DNA of 64,000 nt from an uncultured Spartobacteria bacterium (GTDB taxonomy: Bacteria > Verrucomicrobiota > Verrucomicrobiia > Chthoniobacterales > Chthoniobacteraceae). The stretch spans positions 1 through 64,000 of the forward strand of contig CAIRYQ010000120.1 in NCBI GenBank assembly GCA_903882875.1, given 5' to 3'. The translations under genes were made by a program, and so were the position numbers. Below the pieces are notes generated by a model, which saw only the letters and a list, made by a program, of their open reading frames with translations, was not told the DNA's origin and did no database searches. Shown in pieces: positions 43,346 through 50,950 of this stretch (position 1 is its first letter; every line of letters starts with the position of its first letter).

Positions 43346-45115
43346 ATGAGCACCGGCATGCGTTGGATTTTGCCAGAGGCGGCTGATGCGGCCGCAGTCG
43401 CACGGCTCGTGAATGATGCGCAAATTGCGCCGTGGGCCGCGGGGATTCTCGTGCGACGCGGACTTTCGGAGCCGGAGGTTGCAGCGAAGTTCCTCAAGCC
43501 GATGCTCCGCACGCTGAGTGATCCCTTTCTGCTGCCCGCGATGGATGCCGCAGTCACACGCGTGCTCGCTGCGGTGGAAAAGCGCGAGCGCATCGTGCTC
43601 TACGGCGACTACGATGTGGATGGCGTGACCTCGCTCACGCTGCTCACGCGGCTGCTGCGCGCATACGGCGCGGAGGTCGCGACGTTCCTGCCGCATCGCG
43701 TGGACGAAGGCTACGGGCTTTCCGCGGATGGCGTCGCCCGATGCGTCGAGGAGCACCGTCCACAACTGCTCATCGCCGTGGACTGCGGCACGACTTCCGT
43801 CGCGGAAATCACGAGCCTGCGCGAGGCAGGCGTGGATGTGATCGTGCTCGATCACCACGAGCCGAAGGACGAACTGCCGCCCGCAGTGGCCATCGTGAAT
43901 CCGAAAGTGCGCAGTGCGCAGTGCGGAGTGGGGAATGGAGACAGCGCAAGCGGCGCATCGGATCACTCCGCACTCCGCACTCCGCACTCCGCATTTGAAT
44001 ACCTGTGCAGCGCCGGCCTCGCGTTCAAAGTCGCACATGCACTGCTGAAGCGCCGCCCGCTCGCGGGCTTCGACATCAAGGATCTGCTCGACCTCGCCGC
44101 CATCGGCACGGTCGCCGATGTTGTGCCGCTCGTGGAGGAGAACCGCATCTTCGTCCGCGCCGGACTCGATCGCATACCACAGTCGCGCTGGCCGGGCGTG
44201 CGCGCTCTCGTCGAAGTCGCGGGTCTGCGTACGCCACTGCGCGCCGTGGACATCGGCTTCGGCATCGGCCCGCGGCTGAACGCGGCGGGCCGTCTCGATT
44301 CCGCGACCGCCGCGCTGGAGCTGCTGCTCACCGACGACCCAACACGCGCGCAATCCCTCGCGCGCTCTCTCGATCAGCAGAACCGTGAGCGACGCGCCAT
44401 CGAGGACGAAGTGCTCGGCATGGCGGGCGCGCAAATCATCGGCGCGTATGATCCCACGGGCGACGCGGCCATCGTCGTCGGCGATGCGGGCTGGCATCCC
44501 GGCGTCGTCGGCATCGTAGCCTCGCGGCTGCAGCGGCGCTACCACCGCCCGACATTTGTGATCGGCTTCGATACGATGGGAATTGGCAAGGGGAGCGGAC
44601 GCAGCATCGAAGGCTTCTCACTCGTCGCCGCGCTCGCACGCTGCGCGCCGCTGCTGGAAAAATTCGGCGGGCACGAGATGGCCGCGGGGCTCACGATGCG
44701 GCAGGAAAATTTCGCAGCCTTCCGCGAAACGTTTGCGCAGGCCGCGCGCGAGATGATCGCGCCGGAAAATTTGCAGCGCACGCTGCGGCTCGACGCCGAG
44801 CTGCGCCTCGCCGATGTGAATCTCGATCTGCTCGACGAGCACGACGCGCTCCAGCCATTCGGCACGGCCAACCACCAGCCCGTCTTCTTCACGCGCGGCG
44901 TCACGCTCGCCGGCGAGCCGCGCATGATGAAGGACAAGCACTGGTCGTTTAATTTCCGCCAAGCCCGCGCGCAGTGCCGCGCCGTGTGGTGGAATGCCGC
45001 CGAGGAAATCCTCCCGCCGCTCCCGTGGGACATCGCCTACACCGTCTCGCGCAATGAATGGAACGGCAACGTGAGCGCGCAGCTCGAACTCCGCGCCGTG
45101 CGCGCGGCGGCGTAA
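43346..45115 (+). CDS. recJ: Single-stranded-DNA exonuclease RecJ
   Basis: 589 residues. DHH-family phosphoesterase: motif I LYGDYDVDGVTS (D88, D90, D92), motif II IAVDCGTTS, motif III DHHEPKDELP (D169-H170-H171), the DHHA1 motif FGGHEMAAGLTM with GSGRSIEGF, and the C-terminal OB-fold. It degrades single-stranded DNA 5' to 3' in repair. Between IVNPK and FEYLCSAGLAFK, where relatives have a short loop, residues 188-216 are encoded by a hairpin element inserted in frame. The essential motifs are untouched, so the enzyme may still work. Confidence 0.94.
   Translation: MSTGMRWILPEAADAAAVARLVNDAQIAPWAAGILVRRGLSEPEVAAKFLKPMLRTLSDPFLLPAMDAAVTRVLAAVEKRERIVLYGDYDVDGVTSLTLLTRLLRAYGAEVATFLPHRVDEGYGLSADGVARCVEEHRPQLLIAVDCGTTSVAEITSLREAGVDVIVLDHHEPKDELPPAVAIVNPKVRSAQCGVGNGDSASGASDHSALRTPHSAFEYLCSAGLAFKVAHALLKRRPLAGFDIKDLLDLAAIGTVADVVPLVEENRIFVRAGLDRIPQSRWPGVRALVEVAGLRTPLRAVDIGFGIGPRLNAAGRLDSATAALELLLTDDPTRAQSLARSLDQQNRERRAIEDEVLGMAGAQIIGAYDPTGDAAIVVGDAGWHPGVVGIVASRLQRRYHRPTFVIGFDTMGIGKGSGRSIEGFSLVAALARCAPLLEKFGGHEMAAGLTMRQENFAAFRETFAQAAREMIAPENLQRTLRLDAELRLADVNLDLLDEHDALQPFGTANHQPVFFTRGVTLAGEPRMMKDKHWSFNFRQARAQCRAVWWNAAEEILPPLPWDIAYTVSRNEWNGNVSAQLELRAVRAAA
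43907..43993. repeat. Hairpin element of GTGCGGA heptamers inserted in recJ
   Basis: Left arm GTGCGCAGTGCGCAGTGCGG and onward; right arm CACTCCGCACTCCGCACTCC and onward; they pair around a loop of about 23 bp. The unit is a degenerate 7-mer. The element keeps the recJ frame and adds about 29 residues. Confidence 0.8.
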
Positions 45116-45571
45116 TCCGTAGCCGCTGACGGAAGGAAGCGGGCTGATCTTCCTGCCGACGCTTACTGAGTTTCGCGTCACCGCCTCATGCTTTCCCTCA
45201 CCCGGAGGGTGAAAGGAAATTAGCCGGTGGCGTGAGCCACCGGATCACGTCGAAAAATGAATGCGCCCCGAAGGGTGCGCTGGAAAACGGATGGTTTCCG
45301 TCGCCAACTTCGTGGCGGATTCCGCTCTCCATCCCATTCCGGGGGCGTTGCCCCCGGCTAGTAGCCATTGGCCCTTCGGGTCATGAACCAGTCACGCGGG
45401 ACTCCATAATCCACGACCGATCGCCCAACAAGCGAGAGCGCCCGCCTCCTGCCGTCGGCGGCTACGGATTACGTCGCCGCCTTCGCCATTACGATGCAAG
45501 GAGCCGTCTGTCCCACTCCGCCTGCGTGCCGCTGTTAGTGTGAGCACGCATTTCCCCACCAACCCACCCCG
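45116..45571. repeat. Cluster of hairpin repeats between recJ and the sulfatase gene
   Basis: No gene seen. In order: GTAGCCGCTGACGGAAGG (45118 on) pairing with CTTCCTGCCGACGCTTAC (to 45165), also a probable recJ terminator; a stem TTTCCCTCACCC/GGGTGAAAGGAAA (45192-45219); CCGGTGGC-GTGA-GCCACCGG (45224-45243); GCGCCCC-GAA-GGGTGCGC (45263-45280); CCGGGGGC-GTT-GCCCCCGG (45339-45357); and an inverted copy of the first motif (45440-45468). The last and first together form a long-range inverted pair around the cluster. The sulfatase promoter should lie near the right end. Confidence 0.7.
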
Positions 45572-47014
45572 ATGAAGACCTCCCGACTCCACGCCCTCGC
45601 CAGACTCGCGCTTGTCGCCCTGCTCCTTGCCCCCTGCTCCATGCTCCATGCGGCAAAGCCCAACATCCTCGTGATCCTCGCCGACGATCTCGGCTACGGC
45701 GAGCTGTCGTGCCAGGGCTTCACGCAGCAGATTCCCACGCCGAACATTGACTCCATCGCGAAGAACGGCGTGCGCTTCACGAGCGGCTACGTGAGCGGGC
45801 CGTATTGCTCGCCGACGCGCGCGGGCTTCATGACGGGGCGCTACCAGCAGCGCTTCGGGCATGAGTTCAATCCCGGCCCCGCCGAGGCGGCGGTGGAAAA
45901 TTTCGGGCTTTCGCTCAACGAGAAAACCATCGGGGACCGGCTGAAGGCGGCGGGCTACGCGACGGGCTGGTTTGGAAAATCGCACCTCGGCTACAAGCCG
46001 CCGTTCCATCCGCTCAAGCGCGGCTTCGACGAATACTTCGGCTTCCTCGGCGGCATGCACGATTACCTCGACGCCGCAGCCGATCCGCACAACCCCATCC
46101 TCAAGGGCACCGAGCCGGTGAACAACATCGGCTACACCACCGAGGCCTTCGGCCAGCACGCGGTGGACTTCATCGCGCGGCACAAGAGCGACCCGTGGTT
46201 CTGCTACCTCCCCTTTAACGCCGTCCACGCCCCACTCGAATCCACCGAGAAGTATCTCGGCCGCTTCACCAGCATCGAGGACAAGAAGCGCCGCACGTAT
46301 TGCGCGATGGAGGCCGCGATGGACGACGCCATCGGCAAGGTGCTCGCGCAGATCCGCGCAAACGGGCAGGAGGAAAATACGCTCATCTTTTTCTTCAGCG
46401 ACAACGGCGGCCCCACGCCGCAGACCACGAGCGGCAACGGCCCCCTGCGCGGATTCAAGGCGCAGACGTGGGAAGGCGGCATCCGCATCGCATTCATGAT
46501 GCAGTGGAAGGGCAAAATCCCCGCAGGCAAAGTGGACGACCGCCCCGTCATCCAGCTCGACATCCATCCCACCGCACTCGCCGCCGCCGGAGTCGAAGCG
46601 CCGGGCGAAATGAAGTTCGACGGCGTGAACCTCCTCCCCTACGCCACCGGCGAAAAATCCGGCCCTCCGCACGAAGCCCTCTACTGGCGCTTCGGCCAGC
46701 AAATCGCCATCCGCTCCGGCGACTGGAAGCTCGTGAAAGGCGCGGGCATGGCCTCCGTCAAACCTCCGGCTGCGGGCGGCAAGGCGACCACCGAAGGCGC
46801 GGAACTCTACAACGTCACCGCAGACATCGGCGAAAAGACGAACCTCGCCCAAAAGAATCCCGAGAAGCTCAAGGAACTCGCCGCGATGTGGGACAAATGG
46901 AACGCTGGAAACATTGACGCAGCCTGGGGCCCCGGCGTGCGCAAGAACGCACCCAACGCCCAGCCCGGCGATCCCGCGCAGCCGAGGCGCAAAAGGAACC
47001 AGCCCGCCAACTGA
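45572..47014 (+). CDS. Exported sulfatase (Cys-type, S1 family)
   Basis: 480 residues. Signal peptide (about 1-27, ending LHA-AK). Metal site ILADDLGYGELS (D38/D39) and the sulfatase signature PYCSPTRAGFMTGRY, in which C79 is converted to formylglycine by a maturation enzyme not in this window. NGGP and DNGGPTPQT further on supply metal ligands; the C-terminal subdomain ends in a Lys/Arg-rich tail. It removes sulfate esters from polysaccharides or small molecules in the periplasm. Sulfatases are abundant in PVC bacteria. Confidence 0.92.
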   Translation: MKTSRLHALARLALVALLLAPCSMLHAAKPNILVILADDLGYGELSCQGFTQQIPTPNIDSIAKNGVRFTSGYVSGPYCSPTRAGFMTGRYQQRFGHEFNPGPAEAAVENFGLSLNEKTIGDRLKAAGYATGWFGKSHLGYKPPFHPLKRGFDEYFGFLGGMHDYLDAAADPHNPILKGTEPVNNIGYTTEAFGQHAVDFIARHKSDPWFCYLPFNAVHAPLESTEKYLGRFTSIEDKKRRTYCAMEAAMDDAIGKVLAQIRANGQEENTLIFFFSDNGGPTPQTTSGNGPLRGFKAQTWEGGIRIAFMMQWKGKIPAGKVDDRPVIQLDIHPTALAAAGVEAPGEMKFDGVNLLPYATGEKSGPPHEALYWRFGQQIAIRSGDWKLVKGAGMASVKPPAAGGKATTEGAELYNVTADIGEKTNLAQKNPEKLKELAAMWDKWNAGNIDAAWGPGVRKNAPNAQPGDPAQPRRKRNQPAN

Positions 47015-47083
47015 GCGGCCTCACCGTTCACCGCCGCCGCGGACAATGTGGCGAGGTGCAACAGTTAGGCGTTTCCGGTCGAT

Positions 47084-47812
47084 TCATCTGCGGCGCGTGT
47101 AAGAGTGAACGTAAGTGCCGTCCTTGCGGGTGTAGCCGCTCACTGGGATGGGGCCGCCAGTGTAACCGCTGCCAGTATAGCGGTCGGTGCCATAATCGCG
47201 GGTGGTGTAGTTAGTCGTGCTGTAATCGCGCGTGGCGATGGAAGCCTGCTGACGTGCGAGAGCCGCCTGAGCCTCTGCCAGCCGCCGCTGCGCCTCCGCC
47301 TCCCGTGCTGCCGCATCCGCTGCGATACGTCGCTGAGTTTCAGCCGCGGCCAGCTCTCGTTGCCGTCTGGCAGTTTTGCCGACAGCGTAAGCCGCTTCGG
47401 TGTAGCCATATCTCCGGCGAAAAGCGATCGGCAAGGTGAGGTAGTCGATAAATCCGAAACCATCTCGGTTGGAGACGCGAATCCCAGTCCTCTCAACTCG
47501 GATAATGGCTACGTCACGATAGATGTCCCCATTGAGTGTGGCTATTTCGGGGGAGTAGGCGAGTTCAGGAGTGGGCTGGATGGAGTCTGGGTCGTCCGCA
47601 ATCTCGGCTAACCGTGCGCTGACATCTGTAGGTAAGATGGAGAAAGGCAGGAACGCAGTGCCGTCGCGATGGTTGATCGCAATTCCGGTCTGATCAACGC
47701 GCATGACTGCGACGTTGCGGTAGGTCTGCCCGGTCAATGTGCTGATGTCGTAGGCGGGGACGGTGGAAACGCACGCGAGTAGCGCAACGCAAATTAAGAA
47801 ATGACGCCTCAT
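47084..47812 (-). CDS. Secreted protein with duplicated N-terminal domain, unknown function
   Basis: 242 residues. Signal peptide (about 1-20, VPA-YD). Two copies of a ~40-residue beta unit: DISTLTGQTYRNVAVMRVDQ (about 22 on) and EIATLNGDIYRDVAIIRVER (about 89 on), each followed by TGI-x-x-x-x-RDG and a hydrophobic end. A charged Ala/Glu/Arg coiled-coil follows (about 145-190), then a Tyr/Thr/Gly-rich tail and SGYTRKDGTYVHSYTRRR, a C-terminal motif seen in other small exported proteins. Function unknown. The DUF350 gene lies 9 bp upstream on the same strand, so the two are probably cotranscribed. Confidence 0.75.
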   Translation of the reverse strand: MRRHFLICVALLACVSTVPAYDISTLTGQTYRNVAVMRVDQTGIAINHRDGTAFLPFSILPTDVSARLAEIADDPDSIQPTPELAYSPEIATLNGDIYRDVAIIRVERTGIRVSNRDGFGFIDYLTLPIAFRRRYGYTEAAYAVGKTARRQRELAAAETQRRIAADAAAREAEAQRRLAEAQAALARQQASIATRDYSTTNYTTRDYGTDRYTGSGYTGGPIPVSGYTRKDGTYVHSYTRRR

Positions 47813-47821
47813 GGGAAAGGG

Positions 47822-48049
47822 CTAATGGCCGGGCGAAATAGCAGTGCTAACGACTATGGCAAAGCCAATGATGACGGCGGCAAGAACAATGGCGACAGCG
47901 ATGTTGCCCTTCTTGAGTTCTTCCCATTCGTCAACGGGGGTGAGCCAGTTCCAGACCTTGACGCAGAGGCCCAGGGCGAGGGACATGACGAGCGCGGCGG
48001 CGAGTCCGTAGCCGAGCATATACAGTATGTTCGTGAGGATTGGGTGCAT
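47822..48049 (-). CDS. Small membrane protein (DUF350-like)
   Basis: 75 residues with two hydrophobic helices (about 5-30 and 48-70) joined by a charged loop, VDEWEELKKGNIAVAIVLA; the EELKKGNIAVA block before the second helix is the DUF350 pattern. Function is unknown. First gene of a two-gene minus-strand unit. Confidence 0.75.
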   Translation of the reverse strand: MHPILTNILYMLGYGLAAALVMSLALGLCVKVWNWLTPVDEWEELKKGNIAVAIVLAAVIIGFAIVVSTAISPGH

Positions 48050-48261
48050 TAGTGGGTCTTTCGGTTGCTTCGGGTTACAGGAGACGCGAGGAGTCGCCTA
48101 ACATCTTATTACGCCAAGCAGGGGTTGCATTTTGCTCGGTCTGGACGGGAGGCGGGGCGTCATGGGCGCGGAGGGTGGGTGGCGGGCGCGCCAGAGTCAA
48201 AGCGAAACATCCCCTGCTGCTCCGCCTGCCCGACAATGGCGGGCTCGGAGTGCTTTGCCCG

Positions 48262-48479
48262 GAGGGCCAACGGCCCGGATCCATACCAGCCTGTGCACAG
48301 CCGCGTCCTACGCGGGCATCGCCCCAGGAATTCGGCCACGACGAGCAGGAGGGCTGAAAGCCCGATCCATCGGCGGATGATGGCGCGGGATGGGACGGGC
48401 TTTCAGCCCTTTTACCCATCCTGTCCGCGGGTTCCTTGGGCGTTGCCCAAGGCTGGTATGGAGCGCGCCGTTGGCGCTC
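48262..48479. repeat. Nested inverted-repeat element
   Basis: Outer arms: 48262-48292 (GAGGGCCAACGGCCCGGATC then CATACCAGCCT) and 48450-48479, whose reverse complement is GAGCGCCAACGGCGCGCTCC then CATACCAGCCT. Inner arms: AGGGCTGAAAGCCC (48350-48363) and its exact reverse complement (48397-48410). A third hairpin, CCTTGGGC-GTT-GCCCAAGG, sits at 48434-48452. Probably a mobile or structured intergenic element. Confidence 0.75.
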
Positions 48480-48515
48480 GGGCGCGGAAAGGCTTTTGGC
48501 GCATTTGGAATGAGA

Positions 48516-48641
48516 TTCGGTGTGCGTGCGGAGGAGTTCAGTGTGCTCGCAAAGGTGTTCGGTGCGCCCGCGATGCTGTTGGATACGCCCGCAAGGGTGT
48601 CCGATGTGCTCGCAAGGGTGTTCGGTGGATGCACAAAGGGT
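48516..48641. repeat. Array B: six 21-bp units
   Basis: 6 x 21 bp, common form TTCGGTGTGCTCGC then AAGGGTG; the units starting at 48537, 48579 and 48600 are the closest to each other. Same period as arrays A and C but a different sequence. Weakly similar 21-bp blocks may precede and follow it. One frame gives a degenerate FxVLARV heptapeptide repeat without a gene-like start. Confidence 0.85.
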
Positions 48642-48739
48642 TCCTTCTGGCGCGCCAGTGGGGTGGAAACCTGGGGACAGGCTCGTTTTTGATGGAAAAT
48701 GGCGATTTATCGCAGAAACGGCTTTCTAGTCCTCTGAAG

Positions 48740-49096
48740 AAGCACATGCTTTTTCTGTGAAAGCATGTGCTTTTACAATGAAACCACATGCTTCTTTCAT
48801 AAAGACATGTGTTTTTATTATAAACGCATGTGTTTTTGACATAAATTCATGTGCTTGTGTTCTGATTTCATGTGCTTTTTATCTGAACACATGTGCTTTT
48901 ATTTAATACGCATCTGATTTTATCACGCACACTTGTGCTTTTTCCTCATAAGCATCTGCCTTTATCACCAACGCATGTGCATTCGTTTTGAAAGCATTCG
49001 CTTTTATGATAGATGCGTGTGCTTCTGTTAAAAAAACATCCGTCTTTTGTGTAAAAGCACTTGCTTTTTTCACAAAAGCATGTGCATTTTCCGTGT
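48740..49096. repeat. Array C: seventeen 21-bp units with CANNTG core and T-tract
   Basis: 17 x 21 bp with no spacing error; common form AAGCATGTGC then TTTTTTCATAA. Position 4 is C and position 9 is G in all 17 units; 13 units have CANNTG there, two of them (units 1 and 3) as CACATG, the reverse complement of CATGTG. A T-rich tract follows in each unit, so tracts lie two helical turns apart, in phase. Read in step with the unit, seven early units end in TGA or TAA, so it is not coding in that frame. Two degenerate units follow to about 49138. The region is AT-rich amid GC-rich DNA. Confidence 0.92.
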
Positions 49097-49209
49097 CATT
49101 GAGGGCTTTTCCACCGATCCTTCGGGCCTTTTTTGCAGATGCGCGGGGTGCCGCGGCGGATGCGGGAGGGCCGGGGGCGGAGGCTCTCGGCTCCGCATCC
49201 CATCATCCC

Positions 49210-49845
49210 ATGAATACGACAAAAGCCAGCGTGGATTTCACGCGCTATCAGGCGGCCGAAATGGCCAATATCGGCCAGCTCATTTTTGAACGGATGTCCG
49301 ACCATGCGGCGACCTTCCCCGATCCGCCCGTGGACATGCCGGCGCTGGGGCTGCAAGTGGAGGATTACAAGGCAAAGCTGTCGGCGCGTGCGAGTCGCGC
49401 GGCGGCGGATGTGCTGGCGCTGAAGGCGGCGCGCGCGGGCCTGAACCGTTCGCTGGGCCTGCTCGGCGGCTATGTGAACCGCGTGGCGCAGGGAAAGCCG
49501 GCCCTCGTGGAGCTGAGCGGCTTCCCTTCCTACGACACGGCGCGCACGCCGGATCGTTCGGCTCCGGGCGCGCCGACGAATCTGCGGCTGAAGCACGGGG
49601 TGCAGAAGGGGACGGTGCTGGCGAGGTTCCGCGCTCAGCGCAGGCCGAGCACGAACGAGGTGCAGGTGTGCCTGGGCAATCCCAACGACGAGTCGGCGTG
49701 GCGGACGGCGGGGATGTTCCTGGGGCAAAGGGCGCTGCTCACGGGGCTGACGCCTGGCACCACCCTCTGGGTGCGCGTCCGCACCGCGGGCCTGGGCGGG
49801 GTGATGGGGAATTGGAGCGACCCGGCGGAGATCATGGTGCTGTGA
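49210..49845 (+). CDS. Small fibronectin type III protein next to array C
   Basis: 211 residues, no signal peptide seen. N-terminal helical region (about 1-100: QAAEMANIGQLIFERMSDHA, then Ala-rich helices) and a C-terminal fibronectin-III domain (about 118-211: GAPTNLRLKHGV, LTGLTPGTTLWVRVRTAG, GNWSDPAEIMVL). Similar two-part proteins occur in Bacteroidota and Verrucomicrobiota; their role is unknown. The frame stays open upstream into array C, but that extension is repeat-derived, so I set the start at the ATG at 49210. Its promoter would have to lie within or beside array C. Confidence 0.8.
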   Translation: MNTTKASVDFTRYQAAEMANIGQLIFERMSDHAATFPDPPVDMPALGLQVEDYKAKLSARASRAAADVLALKAARAGLNRSLGLLGGYVNRVAQGKPALVELSGFPSYDTARTPDRSAPGAPTNLRLKHGVQKGTVLARFRAQRRPSTNEVQVCLGNPNDESAWRTAGMFLGQRALLTGLTPGTTLWVRVRTAGLGGVMGNWSDPAEIMVL

Positions 49846-50245
49846 GGGAAATTCCGGCGACGGCTCCTTTTGAACTACGAAGGGCACCAAGGGCACGAAG
49901 GAAGAGGCTCAGAAAGTTCGGGGATTGTTTGCGCGGTGGAACGCGTCGCTCCGCGCGCGTTTCGGCGTGGATGGCAAGGCTTGCCTGCAATCGGAGGAAG
50001 CGCGCGCGGAGCGACGCGCTCCACCGGCGCTGACGCGCCTTCATCCAAGAACGGCCGCGGTTTGAGTGAAACCGCGGTAGCGGGGGCTTGCATGGGGATT
50101 GCATCCCGCGGTGTGCCGCTGTTACCCCTTCACCATCCCATCCACACCTGCGACAAACCATGCCGATTCCCCTTCCCTCACGACTCCCACGCCGGGCGCG
50201 CACGGTTCGCGGCGCGGATGACTCCGGCCGCGCCCGTACCGCAAG
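49846..50245. repeat. Intergenic hairpin cluster before the heptose genes
   Basis: No gene recognised. At 49870-49901 stands a single arm with GGGCACCAAGGGCACGAAGG. At 49934-50025 is a strong inverted repeat: GGTGGAACGCGTCGCTCCGC and onward pairs with GCGGAGCGACGCGCTCCACC, with GGCAAG/CTTGCC inside the loop. At 50055-50077, CCGCGGTTT-GAGTG-AAACCGCGG is a perfect 9-bp stem without a T-run. Confidence 0.7.
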
Positions 50246-50950
50246 ATGATCGATCTCCCCGTCGCCATCCTCGCGGGCGGGCTCGCCACGCGGCTGCGTC
50301 CCATCACGGAGAAAATCCCGAAGTCGCTCGTAGAGGTCGCGGGCGAGCCGTTCCTCGCGCACCAGCTCCGGCTTTTGCACTCGCGCGGAATCCGGCGCGC
50401 GGTGCTGTGCGTCGGCCATCTCGGCGAGATGATCGAGCGCGACTTCGGCGACGGCGCGGCGTTCGGCGTGGCGCTCCAGTATTCCTTCGACGGCCCGGCG
50501 CTGCTCGGCACGGGCGGCGCGCTGCGGCGCGCGCTGCCGCTGCTGGGCGAAGCGTTCCTCGTGCTCTACGGCGACTCGTATCTGCCGGTGGACTACGCCG
50601 CCATCGCCGGCGCGTGGCGCGCGAGCGGCAAGGATGCGCTGATGACGGTCTTCCAAAACGAAGGCGCGTGGGACACGAGCAATGTGGAATTTTCCGACGG
50701 CCAACTGCTGCGCTATGACAAGCAGGATCGCACGCCCGCGATGCGGCACATTGATTACGGGCTCTCCGTTTTCAAGGCATCCGTCCTCGCGGATCGCGCG
50801 GCGGGCGAAAGGTTCGACCTCGCGGATTTGCAGCGGGATTTGGTCGCACAGGGCCGCATGGCGGGCTACGAGGTGCGCGAACGATTCTACGAAGTCGGCT
50901 CGCACGCCGGCCTCGCGGACATCAACACTCTCCTCTCAAAAAAATCATGA
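50246..50950 (+). CDS. Sugar-1-phosphate nucleotidyltransferase, likely heptose-1-phosphate guanylyl/adenylyltransferase
   Basis: 234 residues, NTP-transferase Rossmann-like fold. LAGGLATRLRPITEKIPKSL is the nucleotide-binding signature, GTGGALRRAL and LVLYGDSYL (the metal-binding aspartate) follow, with EVGSHAGLADI near the end. The next two genes encode a GmhA-like isomerase and a GmhB-like phosphatase, so the product is probably HddC-like, activating D-glycero-D-manno-heptose 1-phosphate for surface polysaccharide. Its stop overlaps the start of the isomerase gene. Confidence 0.8.
   Translation: MIDLPVAILAGGLATRLRPITEKIPKSLVEVAGEPFLAHQLRLLHSRGIRRAVLCVGHLGEMIERDFGDGAAFGVALQYSFDGPALLGTGGALRRALPLLGEAFLVLYGDSYLPVDYAAIAGAWRASGKDALMTVFQNEGAWDTSNVEFSDGQLLRYDKQDRTPAMRHIDYGLSVFKASVLADRAAGERFDLADLQRDLVAQGRMAGYEVRERFYEVGSHAGLADINTLLSKKS

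Larger units (their letters stand above)
48050..49209. other. 1.16-kb non-coding region with nested inverted repeats and arrays B and C
   Basis: No gene is supported. It holds the promoter side of the DUF350 operon, a nested inverted repeat (48262-48479), the six-unit array B (48516-48641), about 100 bp of spacer, the 17-unit array C (48740-49096) with two degenerate units to about 49138, and the short leader of the fibronectin-III gene. The sharp fall in GC over array C is conspicuous. Confidence 0.8.

Noticed and set aside
45232-45543. Small protein encoded across the hairpin cluster after recJ
   Set aside because: Its translation is that of palindromic repeats (GRCPRLV-type strings also arise at 48390-48692), so it reflects the repeats.
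48516-49096. CRISPR array
   Set aside because: Units are contiguous 21-mers without spacers, and no cas gene is nearby.
48988-49209. 74-residue N-terminal extension of the fibronectin-III protein
   Set aside because: The extension is a translation of array C repeats and spacer; the conserved protein begins at the ATG at 49210.
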